From Poseidonocella sp. HB161398 (GTDB lineage Bacteria; Pseudomonadota; Alphaproteobacteria; Rhodobacterales; Rhodobacteraceae): a stretch of 64,000 nucleotides of DNA. Positions 38,313-46,793 of the stretch are shown piece by piece. The notes under the pieces are model-generated. The model searched no databases, was not told the origin of the DNA, and was given only the letters and a program-made list of their open reading frames with translations. How positions within the stretch are numbered: position 1 is the stretch's first letter; every line of letters starts with the position of its first letter. The stretch is from NCBI RefSeq assembly GCF_005870025.1, contig NZ_VATA01000018.1, positions 62,001 through 126,000 on the forward strand, written 5' to 3'. A program made the position numbers and the translations under genes.

Positions 38313-38720
38313 TCAGCTCTGCGTCCGGCGCATGGCTCCGCCAAGCTGGGCGGCGGTCTCGTCGCGCAGGTCGCGCAGCTCGCCGATCGTCTCCTCCAGC
38401 TGGCGCTGCTGCTCCTCCAGCGTCTCGAGCTGGCGCGTCGCCAGGTCGATCCAGGTCTGCATCTGCGCCTCGGTTCCCTTCTCCTCGTAGATCAGCAGCC
38501 ACTGGCGGATCTCCTCCAGGGCGAAGCCGAAGCGGCGGCCGCGCAGGATCAGCGTCATCCGCGCCACCTCGCGCGGGCCGTAGAACCGCGCCGAGCCCTC
38601 CCGCTCGGGGAAGAGCAGCTCGATGGACTCGTAGTAGCGCAGCGTGCGCGGCGTCGCGTCGAACTTCGCGCACATCTCCTTGAAGTTCAGGCGCTGAGTG
38701 CCGTCGATTTCGGCTGTCAT
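38313..38720 (-). CDS. Second MerR family regulator
   Basis: A 135-residue paralogue of the neighbouring MerR protein. The HTH is FKEMCAKFDATPRTLRYYESIELL, followed by EGSARFYGPREVARMTLILRGRRFGFALEEIRQWLLIYEEKG and a long coiled coil (QLETLEEQQRQLEETIGELRDLRDE). It also lacks Cys ligands. The start at 38720 has GGAGGGA just upstream; the frame is open to 38777. It is divergent from the first thioesterase gene across 133 bp, so it likely controls that operon or itself. The tandem pair looks like an old duplication. Confidence 0.9.
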   Translation of the reverse strand: MTAEIDGTQRLNFKEMCAKFDATPRTLRYYESIELLFPEREGSARFYGPREVARMTLILRGRRFGFALEEIRQWLLIYEEKGTEAQMQTWIDLATRQLETLEEQQRQLEETIGELRDLRDETAAQLGGAMRRTQS

Positions 38721-38853
38721 GTCGGTCCTCCCTTGCGCCAAGGCTAGCCGGGCGCGATGTCTGAGGCAATTCGGCACGCTGCGTCACGGCCCTCGCGTCA
38801 ACGATATGGACCTCCCGCGCGTTTCCAACAATATGTGGCCGGGGAGATATGCA

Positions 38854-39297
38854 ATGACCGGCAACGAACTCGAAGAGATGAAGACCTTCACCGAAGAGCT
38901 GCCCCAGGCGCGGGCGCTGGGGCTGAAGGTGGAAAGCGTCGCGCCGGGCGTGGCGGTGCTGTCGATGCCCTATTCCGAGGAGCTGGTCGGCGATCCGGAG
39001 ACCGGGGTGATCCATGGCGGCGCGGTCTCGACGCTGATGGACACCTGCTCGGGCGGGGCGGTGATCTCGCATCCCGACATGACCGAGGCGGTGACCGCGA
39101 CGCTCGACCTCAGGATCGACTACATGCGCCCCGCCGCGCCGGGCAAGCGCATCTTCGCCCGCGCCGAATGCTATCACGTGACCCGCACCGTCGCCTTCGT
39201 GCGGGCCCAGGCCTGGACCGAGGGCGACGAGGACCGCCCCGTCGCCGCCGCCACCGGCGCCTTCACCGCGGTCGGCCGCAAGGGAGGCGCGCAATGA
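38854..39297 (+). CDS. PaaI-type hotdog thioesterase
   Basis: A 147-residue hotdog-fold thioesterase. The catalytic region is GVIHGGAVSTLMDTCSGGAV with the HGG and the helix Asp, followed by TATLDLRIDYMRPAAPGKRI and a final AAATGAFTAV strand. It hydrolyses acyl- or aryl-CoA thioesters in the cytosol. GGGGAGA precedes the start at 38854. Its TGA overlaps the start of a second thioesterase, suggesting the two work together, possibly as a hetero-oligomer. Confidence 0.9.
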   Translation: MTGNELEEMKTFTEELPQARALGLKVESVAPGVAVLSMPYSEELVGDPETGVIHGGAVSTLMDTCSGGAVISHPDMTEAVTATLDLRIDYMRPAAPGKRIFARAECYHVTRTVAFVRAQAWTEGDEDRPVAAATGAFTAVGRKGGAQ

Positions 39298-39794
39298 CCC
39301 CAGAACCGATGCAGGTCGTCAAGGAACGCCGCGACGCCGCGCTGGAGGCGCTGCAGGCGCGCATCCCCTACATGCGCTTCATCGGCGTGACCATGGACCG
39401 CCGCGGCGACGAGCTGACCGCGGTGCTGAACTATTCCGGCCACCTGATCGGCAATCCGCTGCTCCCGGCGCTGCATGGCGGCGTCACCTCGGCCTTCCTG
39501 GAATGCACCGCGCTGATCGAGCTGGCCTGGGGGCCGCTCTGGCAGCAGATCGAGTCGGGCGCGGTCGCGGTCGAGGCACTGCGCGACCCCGCCTTCCGCC
39601 TGGCGATGCCGAAGACCATCGACTTCACCACCGACTTCCTGCGCTCGGGCCTGCCGCGGGACGCCTATGCGCGGGCGCGGGTGAACCGCTCGGGCCGGCG
39701 CTATGCCTCGGTCCATGTCGAGGCCTGGCAGGACAACCGCAGCCGCCTCTTCGCCCAGGCGACGGGCCATTTCCTGATGCCGCAGGATGGCTGA
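39294..39794 (+). CDS. Second hotdog-fold thioesterase
   Basis: A 166-residue protein of the same fold: NPLLPALHGGVTSAFLECTALIEL carries the HGG and the Glu of the catalytic helix, then TIDFTTDFLRSGLPRDAYARARVNRSGRRYASVHVEAW. It starts within the stop of the first thioesterase and overlaps the MATE gene by 8 bp. The pair shares fold but little sequence; in the second, the helix has Glu where the first has Asp. Substrate unknown; context points to acyl-CoA turnover. Confidence 0.85.
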   Translation: MTPEPMQVVKERRDAALEALQARIPYMRFIGVTMDRRGDELTAVLNYSGHLIGNPLLPALHGGVTSAFLECTALIELAWGPLWQQIESGAVAVEALRDPAFRLAMPKTIDFTTDFLRSGLPRDAYARARVNRSGRRYASVHVEAWQDNRSRLFAQATGHFLMPQDG

Positions 39795-41124
39795 CGCGGC
39801 CATCGTGGCGCCTGCGCCGCTGACCCATCGCCGGGTCTGGCGGATCGCCGGGCCGATGGTCATCTCGAATGCCACCGTGCCGCTCGTGGGCGCGGTCGAC
39901 ACCGCCATGGTCGGCCAGCTCGGCCTGGCCGCGCCGATCGGGGCGGTGGCGGTGGGCGCCGCGCTGCTGAATGCGTTCTACTGGATCTTCGGCTTCCTGC
40001 GGATGGGCACGACCGGGCTGGCGGCGCAGGCGCTGGGGGCGGGGGACCGCGCCGAGCTGGTCGCGCTTCTCAGCCGCGGGCTGATGGTCGGCGGGCTGGC
40101 GGGGCTGGCGCTGATCTGCCTGCAGCTGCCGCTCTTCCACCTGGCCTTCGGCCTGTCCACGGCCAGCGCCGAGGTGCAGGAGCTGGCCCGGACCTATTGC
40201 GCGATCCGCATCTGGTCCGCCCCGGCGATGATCGCCAGCTACGGGCTGATCGGCTGGCTGATCGCCAATGAGCGCGCCCGCGCGGTGCTGATCGCGCAGG
40301 TCGCGGTCAACGGCGTCAACATCCTGCTCGATGTCTGGTTCGTCATGGGACTGGGCTGGGGCGTCGAGGGCGTGGCCTGGGCGACCTTCGCCGCGGAATG
40401 GAGCGGGCTGGCCGCCGGGCTCTGGTTCTGCCGCGACGCCTTCCGCAGCCCGGCCTGGCGCGACGCGGCGCGGGTCTTCGACCGGGCGCGGCTGGCCAAC
40501 ATGGCCTCGGTCAATGCCGATATCATGATCCGCTCGGTGCTGCTTCTGTCGGTGGTGATCAGCTTCATCTTCTTCTTCTCGCCCGCCTTCGGCGAGGTGC
40601 CGCTGGCGGCGAACCAGATCCTGATGCAGTTCATCACGATCACCGCCTTCGCGCTCGACGGGCTGGCCTTCGCGGTCGAGTCGCTGGTCGGCCAGGCGAT
40701 GGGCGCGCGCGACCGGCTGCGGCTGCGCCGCGCCGCGCTGCTGTGCAGCCAGTGGGGCCTTGCGGCGGGCGCGCTCCTGTCGCTGGGCTTCGCGCTGTTC
40801 GGGGCCGAGCTGGTCGACCTGATGACCACCGCGCCGCTGGTGCGCGAGGAGGCGCGGCACTACCTGCCCTGGATGGTGGCGGTGCCGCTCTTGGGGGTGG
40901 CGCCCTGGATGCTCGACGGCATCTTCATCGGCGCCACCCGCGGGCGGGACATGCGCAACATGATGATCGTCGCCACGGCGGTCTATTTCGCCGCCGCCTT
41001 CGCGCTGGTGCCGCTTTTCGGCAATCACGGGCTCTGGGCGGCGCAATGCGTGTCCTACCTCGCCCGCGGCGCGGCGCTGGGGCTGCGCTATCCCGCGCTG
41101 GAGCGCTCGGCCGCCGGTTATTGA
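39787..41124 (+). CDS. MATE family efflux transporter
   Basis: A 445-residue polytopic protein with 12 predicted membrane helices in two related halves. MATE features are WRIAGPMVISNATVPLVGAVDTAMVGQL at the start (membrane-facing P-M-x-x-S-N and D-T-x-x-x-G), AVALLNAFYWIFGFLRMGTTGLAAQALGAG and a second-half AVESLVGQAMGA. Exports organic cations or metabolites in exchange for H+ or Na+. Its start overlaps the second thioesterase, so an operon of acyl-thioester hydrolysis and export is possible. The region after it is a 682-bp gap. Confidence 0.9.
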   Translation: MADAAIVAPAPLTHRRVWRIAGPMVISNATVPLVGAVDTAMVGQLGLAAPIGAVAVGAALLNAFYWIFGFLRMGTTGLAAQALGAGDRAELVALLSRGLMVGGLAGLALICLQLPLFHLAFGLSTASAEVQELARTYCAIRIWSAPAMIASYGLIGWLIANERARAVLIAQVAVNGVNILLDVWFVMGLGWGVEGVAWATFAAEWSGLAAGLWFCRDAFRSPAWRDAARVFDRARLANMASVNADIMIRSVLLLSVVISFIFFFSPAFGEVPLAANQILMQFITITAFALDGLAFAVESLVGQAMGARDRLRLRRAALLCSQWGLAAGALLSLGFALFGAELVDLMTTAPLVREEARHYLPWMVAVPLLGVAPWMLDGIFIGATRGRDMRNMMIVATAVYFAAAFALVPLFGNHGLWAAQCVSYLARGAALGLRYPALERSAAGY

Positions 41125-41806
41125 ACCGTTATTTCACCCAAATTGAACCGGCTCTGGCGGCCCGGGCCTCTAGCATGGTCCCTGCTGGCATTTTCCGGCA
41201 TGTGCGCTCCGGGCAAGGGCCTGCCCGGGGCGCGCTTGGCATCGCGGCGCGTCTTCGCGGGTCCAGGGGCATGGCAGGGACTCCCTCCCGGTGGGCATGA
41301 CCGGGGCAGAGACGCCCGGCGCCGCCGCGACAGGATCGGCGGGCATCCACGGTCGCGCGAGACACCGGCGACGGCTGCGTTCCGGCGAGGGGGCATTCAT
41401 TGGTCCGGCGACTGCGCCCTGTGCGGTCATGGCGCTGTCAGCAAACATCCGGCAGGCGACTGGTGCGGTGAAACTATCACCGTGTCCATTGCCGCCCGGG
41501 GAAACTCCGGGACCGGCGCGGGATCGGGGGATGCGCTCTGCCCGGGCATGTTCCGGATCATTCCCGTTTGCCGAGAGGCAAGCGGAAGCTCGGCAATGGC
41601 GGTCCCGGGAATCCCTTGCCCGGCATTTCGACGGCAAGCGGCGGGACTCGGGGACAGCCGGGAAAGCCGTCCTCGGCACATGGTCCTTCGCCGGTCCGTC
41701 CCGGAAATGCCGCTGCCGGCCGGGATCCCGCTTCGCGGCGCAGCGCTCCCAAGCCTTGCGAGGAGAGAGCTGCCCGGGCGGTACGGGGCGGCAGGGGGCG
41801 GCGGGC
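41125..41806. other. 682-bp gap without recognisable gene
   Basis: Several frames are open here but none gives a protein-like sequence, a ribosome site or matching neighbours. The stretch contains many short CCGGG/CCCGG words and small dyads (for example around 41,210-41,240 and 41,560-41,640). I see no tRNA, IS end or clear terminator. It may be a heavily decayed gene or an RNA gene; nothing more can be said. Confidence 0.4.
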
Positions 41807-42943
41807 TCAGTCCGGATCCGTCGCCCAGTCCTTGTCCTGCATCTCGCGCAGGCGGCTGGCGGTGCGCTCGAATTCGAAGCTGCCTGCGCCGTCCATGTAG
41901 AGCCGCTCGGGCTCGTCCGCCGCCGAGACGACCAGCTTGACCTTGGCCTCGTAGAGCGCGTCGACCAGCGTGACGAAGCGCTTCGCCTCGTTGAACTTCT
42001 CCATCCCCAGCCGCGGCACGTCCTCGAGGATCAGCACCCGCACGGCGCCCGCGATCGCCAGGTAGTCGCCCGGGCCCAGCATCGCGCTGCACAGATCCCA
42101 GAAGGAGGCGCGGCCGACGCCGTTGCGGAAGCGCGGGATGACCACCTCGCGCCCCTTGATCTTCAGCACCAGCTCCTCGCCGGTGCGGTGGCGCTGCTCG
42201 GCCATCCGCCCGCCCTTGGTCGGCGCCTCGCCGCGCACCCGCGGCGCGCCGGTCATCTCGTGCCAGATCGCGTCGATCTTCTCGCGCGCCGCGGCATTGG
42301 CGGGATGGAAATAGACCTGCTCGCCCGACAGCCGGTCCTGGCGGTAGTCGGTGGGCGAGACCAGCTCCCACACCGTCAGCCGCTCCTTGATCTCCTTGAT
42401 GAAGGGCAGGAAGAGCTGGCGGTTCAGCCCGTCCTTGTAGAGATCGTCGGGATGGCGGTTCGAGGTCGTCACCACGGTCACGCCGCGCTCGAAGAGCCGC
42501 TCGAAGAGGCGGCCGACGATCATCGCGTCGGTGATGTCGGTGATCGTCATCTCGTCGAAGGCCAGCAGGCGCACCTCGTCGGCAATCCTGTCGGCGACCG
42601 GCACGACCGCATCCGAGGCCCCGGCCTTGCGCGCCTCGTTCAGCCCGGCATGGATCTCCTGCATGAAGGCATGGAAATGCACGCGCCGCTTGGGCACGGA
42701 GACGTGGCTGGCGAAGAGGTCCATCAGGAAGGACTTGCCGCGGCCGACCCCGCCCCAGAGATAGAGCCCCTTGACCGGCTCTGGCTTCTTCGCCTTCAGC
42801 CCGAACAGCCCCTTCTTCGGCGGCGGTGCCGCCAGCGCCGCGCGGATGCGCTCGAATTCCGGCAGGACGGCCTCCTGCGCGGGATCGGGCCGGATGGTGC
42901 CTTCGGCGGCACGGGTGGCGTAGATGTACTTCAGCTCGGTCAT
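41807..42943 (-). CDS. zapE: Cell division protein ZapE (AFG1-family ATPase)
   Basis: A 378-residue P-loop ATPase of the AFG1/ZapE family, which associates with FtsZ in bacteria. LYLWGGVGRGKSFLMDLFA is the Walker A (near residue 65), RVHFHAFMQEIHAGL follows, LLAFDEMTITDITDAMI contains Walker B, and VTTSNRHPDDLYKDGLNRQLFLPFI is the sensor region. Length and order are typical. The start at 42943 (MTEL) fits the family; an in-frame ATG three codons upstream (42952) is equally possible since neither has a clear ribosome site. Divergent from lon. Confidence 0.92.
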   Translation of the reverse strand: MTELKYIYATRAAEGTIRPDPAQEAVLPEFERIRAALAAPPPKKGLFGLKAKKPEPVKGLYLWGGVGRGKSFLMDLFASHVSVPKRRVHFHAFMQEIHAGLNEARKAGASDAVVPVADRIADEVRLLAFDEMTITDITDAMIVGRLFERLFERGVTVVTTSNRHPDDLYKDGLNRQLFLPFIKEIKERLTVWELVSPTDYRQDRLSGEQVYFHPANAAAREKIDAIWHEMTGAPRVRGEAPTKGGRMAEQRHRTGEELVLKIKGREVVIPRFRNGVGRASFWDLCSAMLGPGDYLAIAGAVRVLILEDVPRLGMEKFNEAKRFVTLVDALYEAKVKLVVSAADEPERLYMDGAGSFEFERTASRLREMQDKDWATDPD

Positions 42944-43156
42944 GGACCGCATTTAGCGCGGAAGCCCGCAGGGGGGAACCGCCATTGTGCCGCGCTGCCG
43001 CATGGCCGGACGGAGGGCGCGATTGTCCGGATGGCTAGTTTTCGGGCGGTTGCGTTGACGTGATTAACCTTGTGGCGAGGGTCGCGGAAAGTTCGGCGGG
43101 GCCGACTTGCCACTGCCCGGCAATCCCGCCATGGTGGTAGCCGAGCTCTGGCGATG

Positions 43157-43186
43157 CTTGAAAGACCGGATGCTTCGTACCATGTA
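43157..43186 (+). promoter_or_regulatory. Candidate heat-shock (RpoH) promoter of lon
   Basis: CTTGAA (43157-43162) and CCATGTA (43180-43186), with 17 bp between them, resemble the sigma-32 consensus (CTTGAA, then a C-rich CCCAT-T). It lies about 72 bp before the lon start. lon is a classic RpoH target. Confidence 0.5.
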
Positions 43187-43257
43187 CGAAACCTTACCGG
43201 AGAGGAGGGAGTTGCCTGTAGCCAGGGGCTCCCGTCCGCTGCCACGAAGGAAGAACC

Positions 43258-45666
43258 ATGACAGATACCCTCAGCCCGTCCTATCCCGTCCTGCCGCTGC
43301 GCGATATCGTCGTCTTTCCCCATATGATCGTGCCGCTCTTCGTCGGGCGTGAGAAATCGGTGAAGGCGCTGGAAGAGGTGATGCGCGAGGACAAGCAGAT
43401 CCTGCTGGCCTCGCAGATCGACGCCAGCGAGGACGATCCCGATACCGGCGCGATCTACCGCATCGGGGTGCTGGCGAATGTGCTGCAGCTGTTGAAGCTG
43501 CCCGACGGCACCGTCAAGGTGCTGGTCGAAGGGCGCAAGCGGGTGAAGATCACCAGCTATATCGACAATCCCGACTATTTCGAGGCCTCCGCGGAGCTGC
43601 TCGAGGAAACCCATGGCGACACCGCCTCGGTCGAGGCGCTGCTGCGCTCGGTCGCGTCGGAATTCGAGAAATACGCCAAGGTCAAGAAGAACATCCCCGA
43701 AGAGGCGCTGACCGCCGTCGCCGAGACCCATGACCCGGCGAAGCTCGTCGACCTGGTCGCGGGCCATCTGGGCGTCGATGTCGGCCAGAAGCAGGACCTG
43801 CTGGAAACGCTGGTGATCGCCGAGCGCCTGGAGAAGGTCTACGGCCTGATGCAGGGCGAGATTTCGGTCCTGCAGGTCGAGAAGCAGATCAAGACCCGCG
43901 TGAAGTCCCAGATGGAGCGCACCCAGCGGGAATACTACCTGAATGAGCAGATGAAGGCCATTCAGAAGGAGCTGGGCGACGGCGAGGACGGCTCGAACGA
44001 GATCGCCGAGCTGGAAGAGCGCATCGAGGCCACCAAGCTGTCGAAGGAGGCCCGCGAGAAGGCGGATGCCGAGCTGAAGAAGCTGCGGCAGATGTCGCCG
44101 ATGTCGGCCGAGGCGACGGTGGTGCGCAACTATCTCGACTGGATGCTGTCGATCCCGTGGGGCGTGAAGTCCCGCGTCAAGAAGGACCTCGCCAAGGCGC
44201 AGGAGGTCCTGGACGACGATCACTACGGTCTGGAGAAGGTCAAGGAGCGCATCGTCGAGTACCTGGCGGTGCAGCAGCGCTCGAAGAAGCTGAAGGGGCC
44301 GATCCTCTGCCTCGTCGGTCCTCCGGGCGTCGGCAAGACCTCGCTGGGCAAGTCGGTGGCCAAGGCCACCGGGCGCGAATTCATCCGCATCTCGCTCGGC
44401 GGCGTCCGGGACGAGTCGGAAATCCGCGGCCATCGCCGGACCTATATCGGCTCCATGCCGGGCAAGATCATCCAGGCGCTGAAAAAGGCGAAGACCACCA
44501 ACCCGCTGATCCTGCTCGATGAAATCGACAAGATGGGCCAGGATTTCCGCGGCGATCCCGCCTCGGCGATGCTCGAGGTGCTCGACCCCGAACAGAACGG
44601 CACTTTCGTCGACCACTACCTGGAGGTCGAATACGACCTCTCGGACGTGATGTTCCTGACCACGGCCAACAGCTACAACATGCCGGGGCCGCTGCTTGAC
44701 CGGATGGAGATCATCTCGGTCGCGGGCTACACCGAGGACGAGAAGCGCGAGATCGCGACCCGCCACCTGGTGCCCAAGCAGGTCAAGAACCACGGGCTGA
44801 AGGCGAAGGAGTTCAAGCTCGAGCCCGAGGCGCTGACCGACGTGATCCGCTACTACACCCGCGAGGCGGGCGTGCGGAACCTGGAACGCGAAGTCGCCAA
44901 GATCGCGCGGAAATCGCTGACCCGGATCGTCAAGAAAGAGGTCGACACGGTCGACGTGACGCCGGACGTGCTCGAGGACTATCTCGGCGTGAAGAAGTTC
45001 CGCTACGGCCTTGCCGAGAAAGAGGATCAGGTCGGCGTCGTGACCGGCCTGGCCTGGACCTCGGTGGGCGGCGACCTTCTGTCGATCGAGGCGCTGAAGC
45101 TGCCCGGCAAGGGCCGCATGAAGACCACCGGCAAGCTCGGCGACGTCATGAAGGAGTCGATCGAGGCAGCGTCCAGCTACGTGCGCTCGATCTCGACCGC
45201 CATCGGGGTGAAGCCGCCGCGCTTCGACAAGGTGGACATCCACGTCCACGTGCCCGAGGGCGCGACGCCGAAGGACGGGCCCTCTGCGGGCGTGGCGATG
45301 GTGACGTCGATCGTCTCGGTCCTGACCGGCATCCCGGTCCGCAAGGACATCGCGATGACCGGCGAGGTGACGCTGCGCGGCAATGTGCTGGCGATCGGCG
45401 GGCTGAAGGAGAAACTCCTGGCGGCGCTCCGCGGCGGCATCAAGACGGTGCTGATCCCCGAGGAGAACGCCAAGGACCTGCCGGAGATCCCGGACAACGT
45501 GAAAGAGGGGCTGCAGATCATCCCCGTCAGCCACGTGAGCGAGGTTCTCAAGCACGCGCTGGTCAGCCAGCCCGAGCCGGTGGAATGGGACGAGGAAGCC
45601 GAAGAGGCCGCCGCCCAGGCGATGGCCCAGGCCGCAGCTGCGGCAGCGGCGCGCCCGGCCCACTGA
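43258..45666 (+). CDS. lon: ATP-dependent protease Lon
   Basis: An 802-residue cytosolic AAA+ serine protease. Domains in order: LON substrate-binding domain (about 9-200, [20 protein letters not shown]), coiled coil, AAA+ with Walker [13 protein letters not shown] (near 355) and Walker [11 protein letters not shown], and the C-terminal protease domain with [11 protein letters not shown] (catalytic Ser) and [10 protein letters not shown] (catalytic Lys). The length is typical of LonA. It ends with an Ala/Glu-rich tail. A strong terminator follows, and a heat-shock-like promoter precedes it. Confidence 0.98.
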   Translation: MTDTLSPSYPVLPLRDIVVFPHMIVPLFVGREKSVKALEEVMREDKQILLASQIDASEDDPDTGAIYRIGVLANVLQLLKLPDGTVKVLVEGRKRVKITSYIDNPDYFEASAELLEETHGDTASVEALLRSVASEFEKYAKVKKNIPEEALTAVAETHDPAKLVDLVAGHLGVDVGQKQDLLETLVIAERLEKVYGLMQGEISVLQVEKQIKTRVKSQMERTQREYYLNEQMKAIQKELGDGEDGSNEIAELEERIEATKLSKEAREKADAELKKLRQMSPMSAEATVVRNYLDWMLSIPWGVKSRVKKDLAKAQEVLDDDHYGLEKVKERIVEYLAVQQRSKKLKGPILCLVGPPGVGKTSLGKSVAKATGREFIRISLGGVRDESEIRGHRRTYIGSMPGKIIQALKKAKTTNPLILLDEIDKMGQDFRGDPASAMLEVLDPEQNGTFVDHYLEVEYDLSDVMFLTTANSYNMPGPLLDRMEIISVAGYTEDEKREIATRHLVPKQVKNHGLKAKEFKLEPEALTDVIRYYTREAGVRNLEREVAKIARKSLTRIVKKEVDTVDVTPDVLEDYLGVKKFRYGLAEKEDQVGVVTGLAWTSVGGDLLSIEALKLPGKGRMKTTGKLGDVMKESIEAASSYVRSISTAIGVKPPRFDKVDIHVHVPEGATPKDGPSAGVAMVTSIVSVLTGIPVRKDIAMTGEVTLRGNVLAIGGLKEKLLAALRGGIKTVLIPEENAKDLPEIPDNVKEGLQIIPVSHVSEVLKHALVSQPEPVEWDEEAEEAAAQAMAQAAAAAAARPAH

Positions 45667-45700
45667 TCTCGGCCGCGGCCGGACCGCGCTGAAGACAATT

Positions 45701-45729
45701 GCCCCCGCCGGAAACGGCGGGGGCTTTTT
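45701..45729 (+). terminator. Rho-independent terminator of lon
   Basis: A perfect 10-bp stem gcccccgccg (45701-45710) / cggcgggggc (45715-45724) with a GAAA tetraloop and TTTTT, 35 bp after the lon stop. Confidence 0.95.
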
Positions 45730-45799
45730 CCTGTCCGGCGTCCTGCCCGGTGGATTGCGGCGCGGCCGTCCCGGTGGCGGGACGCCCGCCCTCCGGTCA

Positions 45800-46233
45800 G
45801 CCGCGGCGGCGGCGGTCCCGACGGTCCGGTCGACGATCCCCAGCGTGCCGGAGCTGGTATGGGCCGCGCACTCTGCAGGCCGCGCGAAATAGGGGCCGCG
45901 CACCAGGCCCGTCCCCGGCAAGACGTTGCCATAGCTGCTGTCGGAGGTTTGCGTGGTTCAGTCCCGAAGATCGGGATCCCCGAGGAGAACCTCTCTTCCA
46001 GCACGGTCAGCACGACACCGGTTGTCGATCCCACCGTGAACTGGAACCAGTCGTTTCGGTCGGGGGCGCCGACCGTGCCGCACATCGCGAACAGGTCTCC
46101 GGCGCCGGTCGCGCCGAGACCGGTCGATGCCAGCACCGCCGATCGCCTTGTCCCAGACGAGCGTCGCCGCCTGGCCGATATGGTCTGCAAGGAGGGCGGA
46201 ACTGGCGATGAGCGACGCTCCGAAAATGGACAC
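45800..46233 (-). pseudogene. Frameshifted secreted protein, possibly PEP-CTERM-like
   Basis: On the minus strand a GTG at 46233 opens a signal peptide (SIFGASLIASSALLADHIGQA, cleavage after GQA) followed by ATLVWDKAIGG, then the frame breaks. The continuation lies in the next frame (STGLGATGAGDLFAMCGTVG, then DRNDWFQFTVGSTTGVVLTVLEERFSSGIPIFG), and a later piece (SSYGNVLPGTGLVRGPYFA) in a third frame. The order (signal peptide, W-D-x-x-x-x-G, DxFxFTV strands) resembles beta-sandwich domains of PEP-CTERM-type exported proteins. At least two frameshifts make it a likely pseudogene; the assignment is tentative. Confidence 0.45.
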
Positions 46234-46361
46234 GCCAGATGCCTCCCTCGCAGAATCCGTGGAATCCCGACAAAAACGCCGATGACGGTCGCATTTGGAA
46301 AATCGGCGCAGGTAGCCGCGCCGGATCGCCGGAACGGGGAATGCGGGGGCCTGCCCGCGGG

Positions 46362-46793
46362 TCAGCGCTCGCCGACGGCGGCGCGGGCCTCGACGGCCTG
46401 GGCGCGCTGGATGCCGAGGATCATCGGATCGGCGGTCGGCACGCCCTCGAAAACCGGGGCCGCGCCGCTGCTGCCCATGGCGGGACGGGAGATGGTCCGG
46501 GTCGAGGAGAGCGCCTGGGCCTGCTGGCGCACGCGGCGCAGCTCCGCCTCGTCGGCGGTGCCTGCGGCGGCATCGGTGGCGATCTGGTCGAGCCGCCGCA
46601 GCTGGCTTTCCGCGGCATAGGGGGTCAGCGTTTCCGTCGCGCTGCCGGCCGCCGTGCCGCGCGGCAGCCCCGCCATTCCGGCCGCAGCCGAGGGCGCGGC
46701 CGTCCGCGACGGAGCCTGGCCGGGCTCGATCTGGCTCAGCTCCCCGGCGCAGGCCGAGATGGCCAGGGCGGCGAGGAGCGGAGCGGCTCTCAT
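46362..46793 (-). CDS. Small predicted lipoprotein next to pepN
   Basis: A 143-residue protein with a lipoprotein signal: hydrophobic residues 5-12 then SAC with Cys15. The mature part is Ala/Ser/Pro-rich, then helical and charged (ESQLRRLDQIATDAAAGTADEAELRRVRQQAQAL), possibly a short coiled coil. No family is recognised. Its ATG overlaps the pepN stop (TGA at 46790-46792), so it is translationally coupled to the aminopeptidase. Confidence 0.7.
   Translation of the reverse strand: MRAAPLLAALAISACAGELSQIEPGQAPSRTAAPSAAAGMAGLPRGTAAGSATETLTPYAAESQLRRLDQIATDAAAGTADEAELRRVRQQAQALSSTRTISRPAMGSSGAAPVFEGVPTADPMILGIQRAQAVEARAAVGER

Noticed and set aside
41143-41940. Open frames in the gap after the MATE gene
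   Set aside because: No ribosome site, low-complexity translations and one runs antisense into zapE; treated as non-coding.
42940-45921. A 993-codon minus-strand open frame across lon
   Set aside because: Antisense shadow of lon; no domain motifs, composition typical of a reversed high-GC gene.
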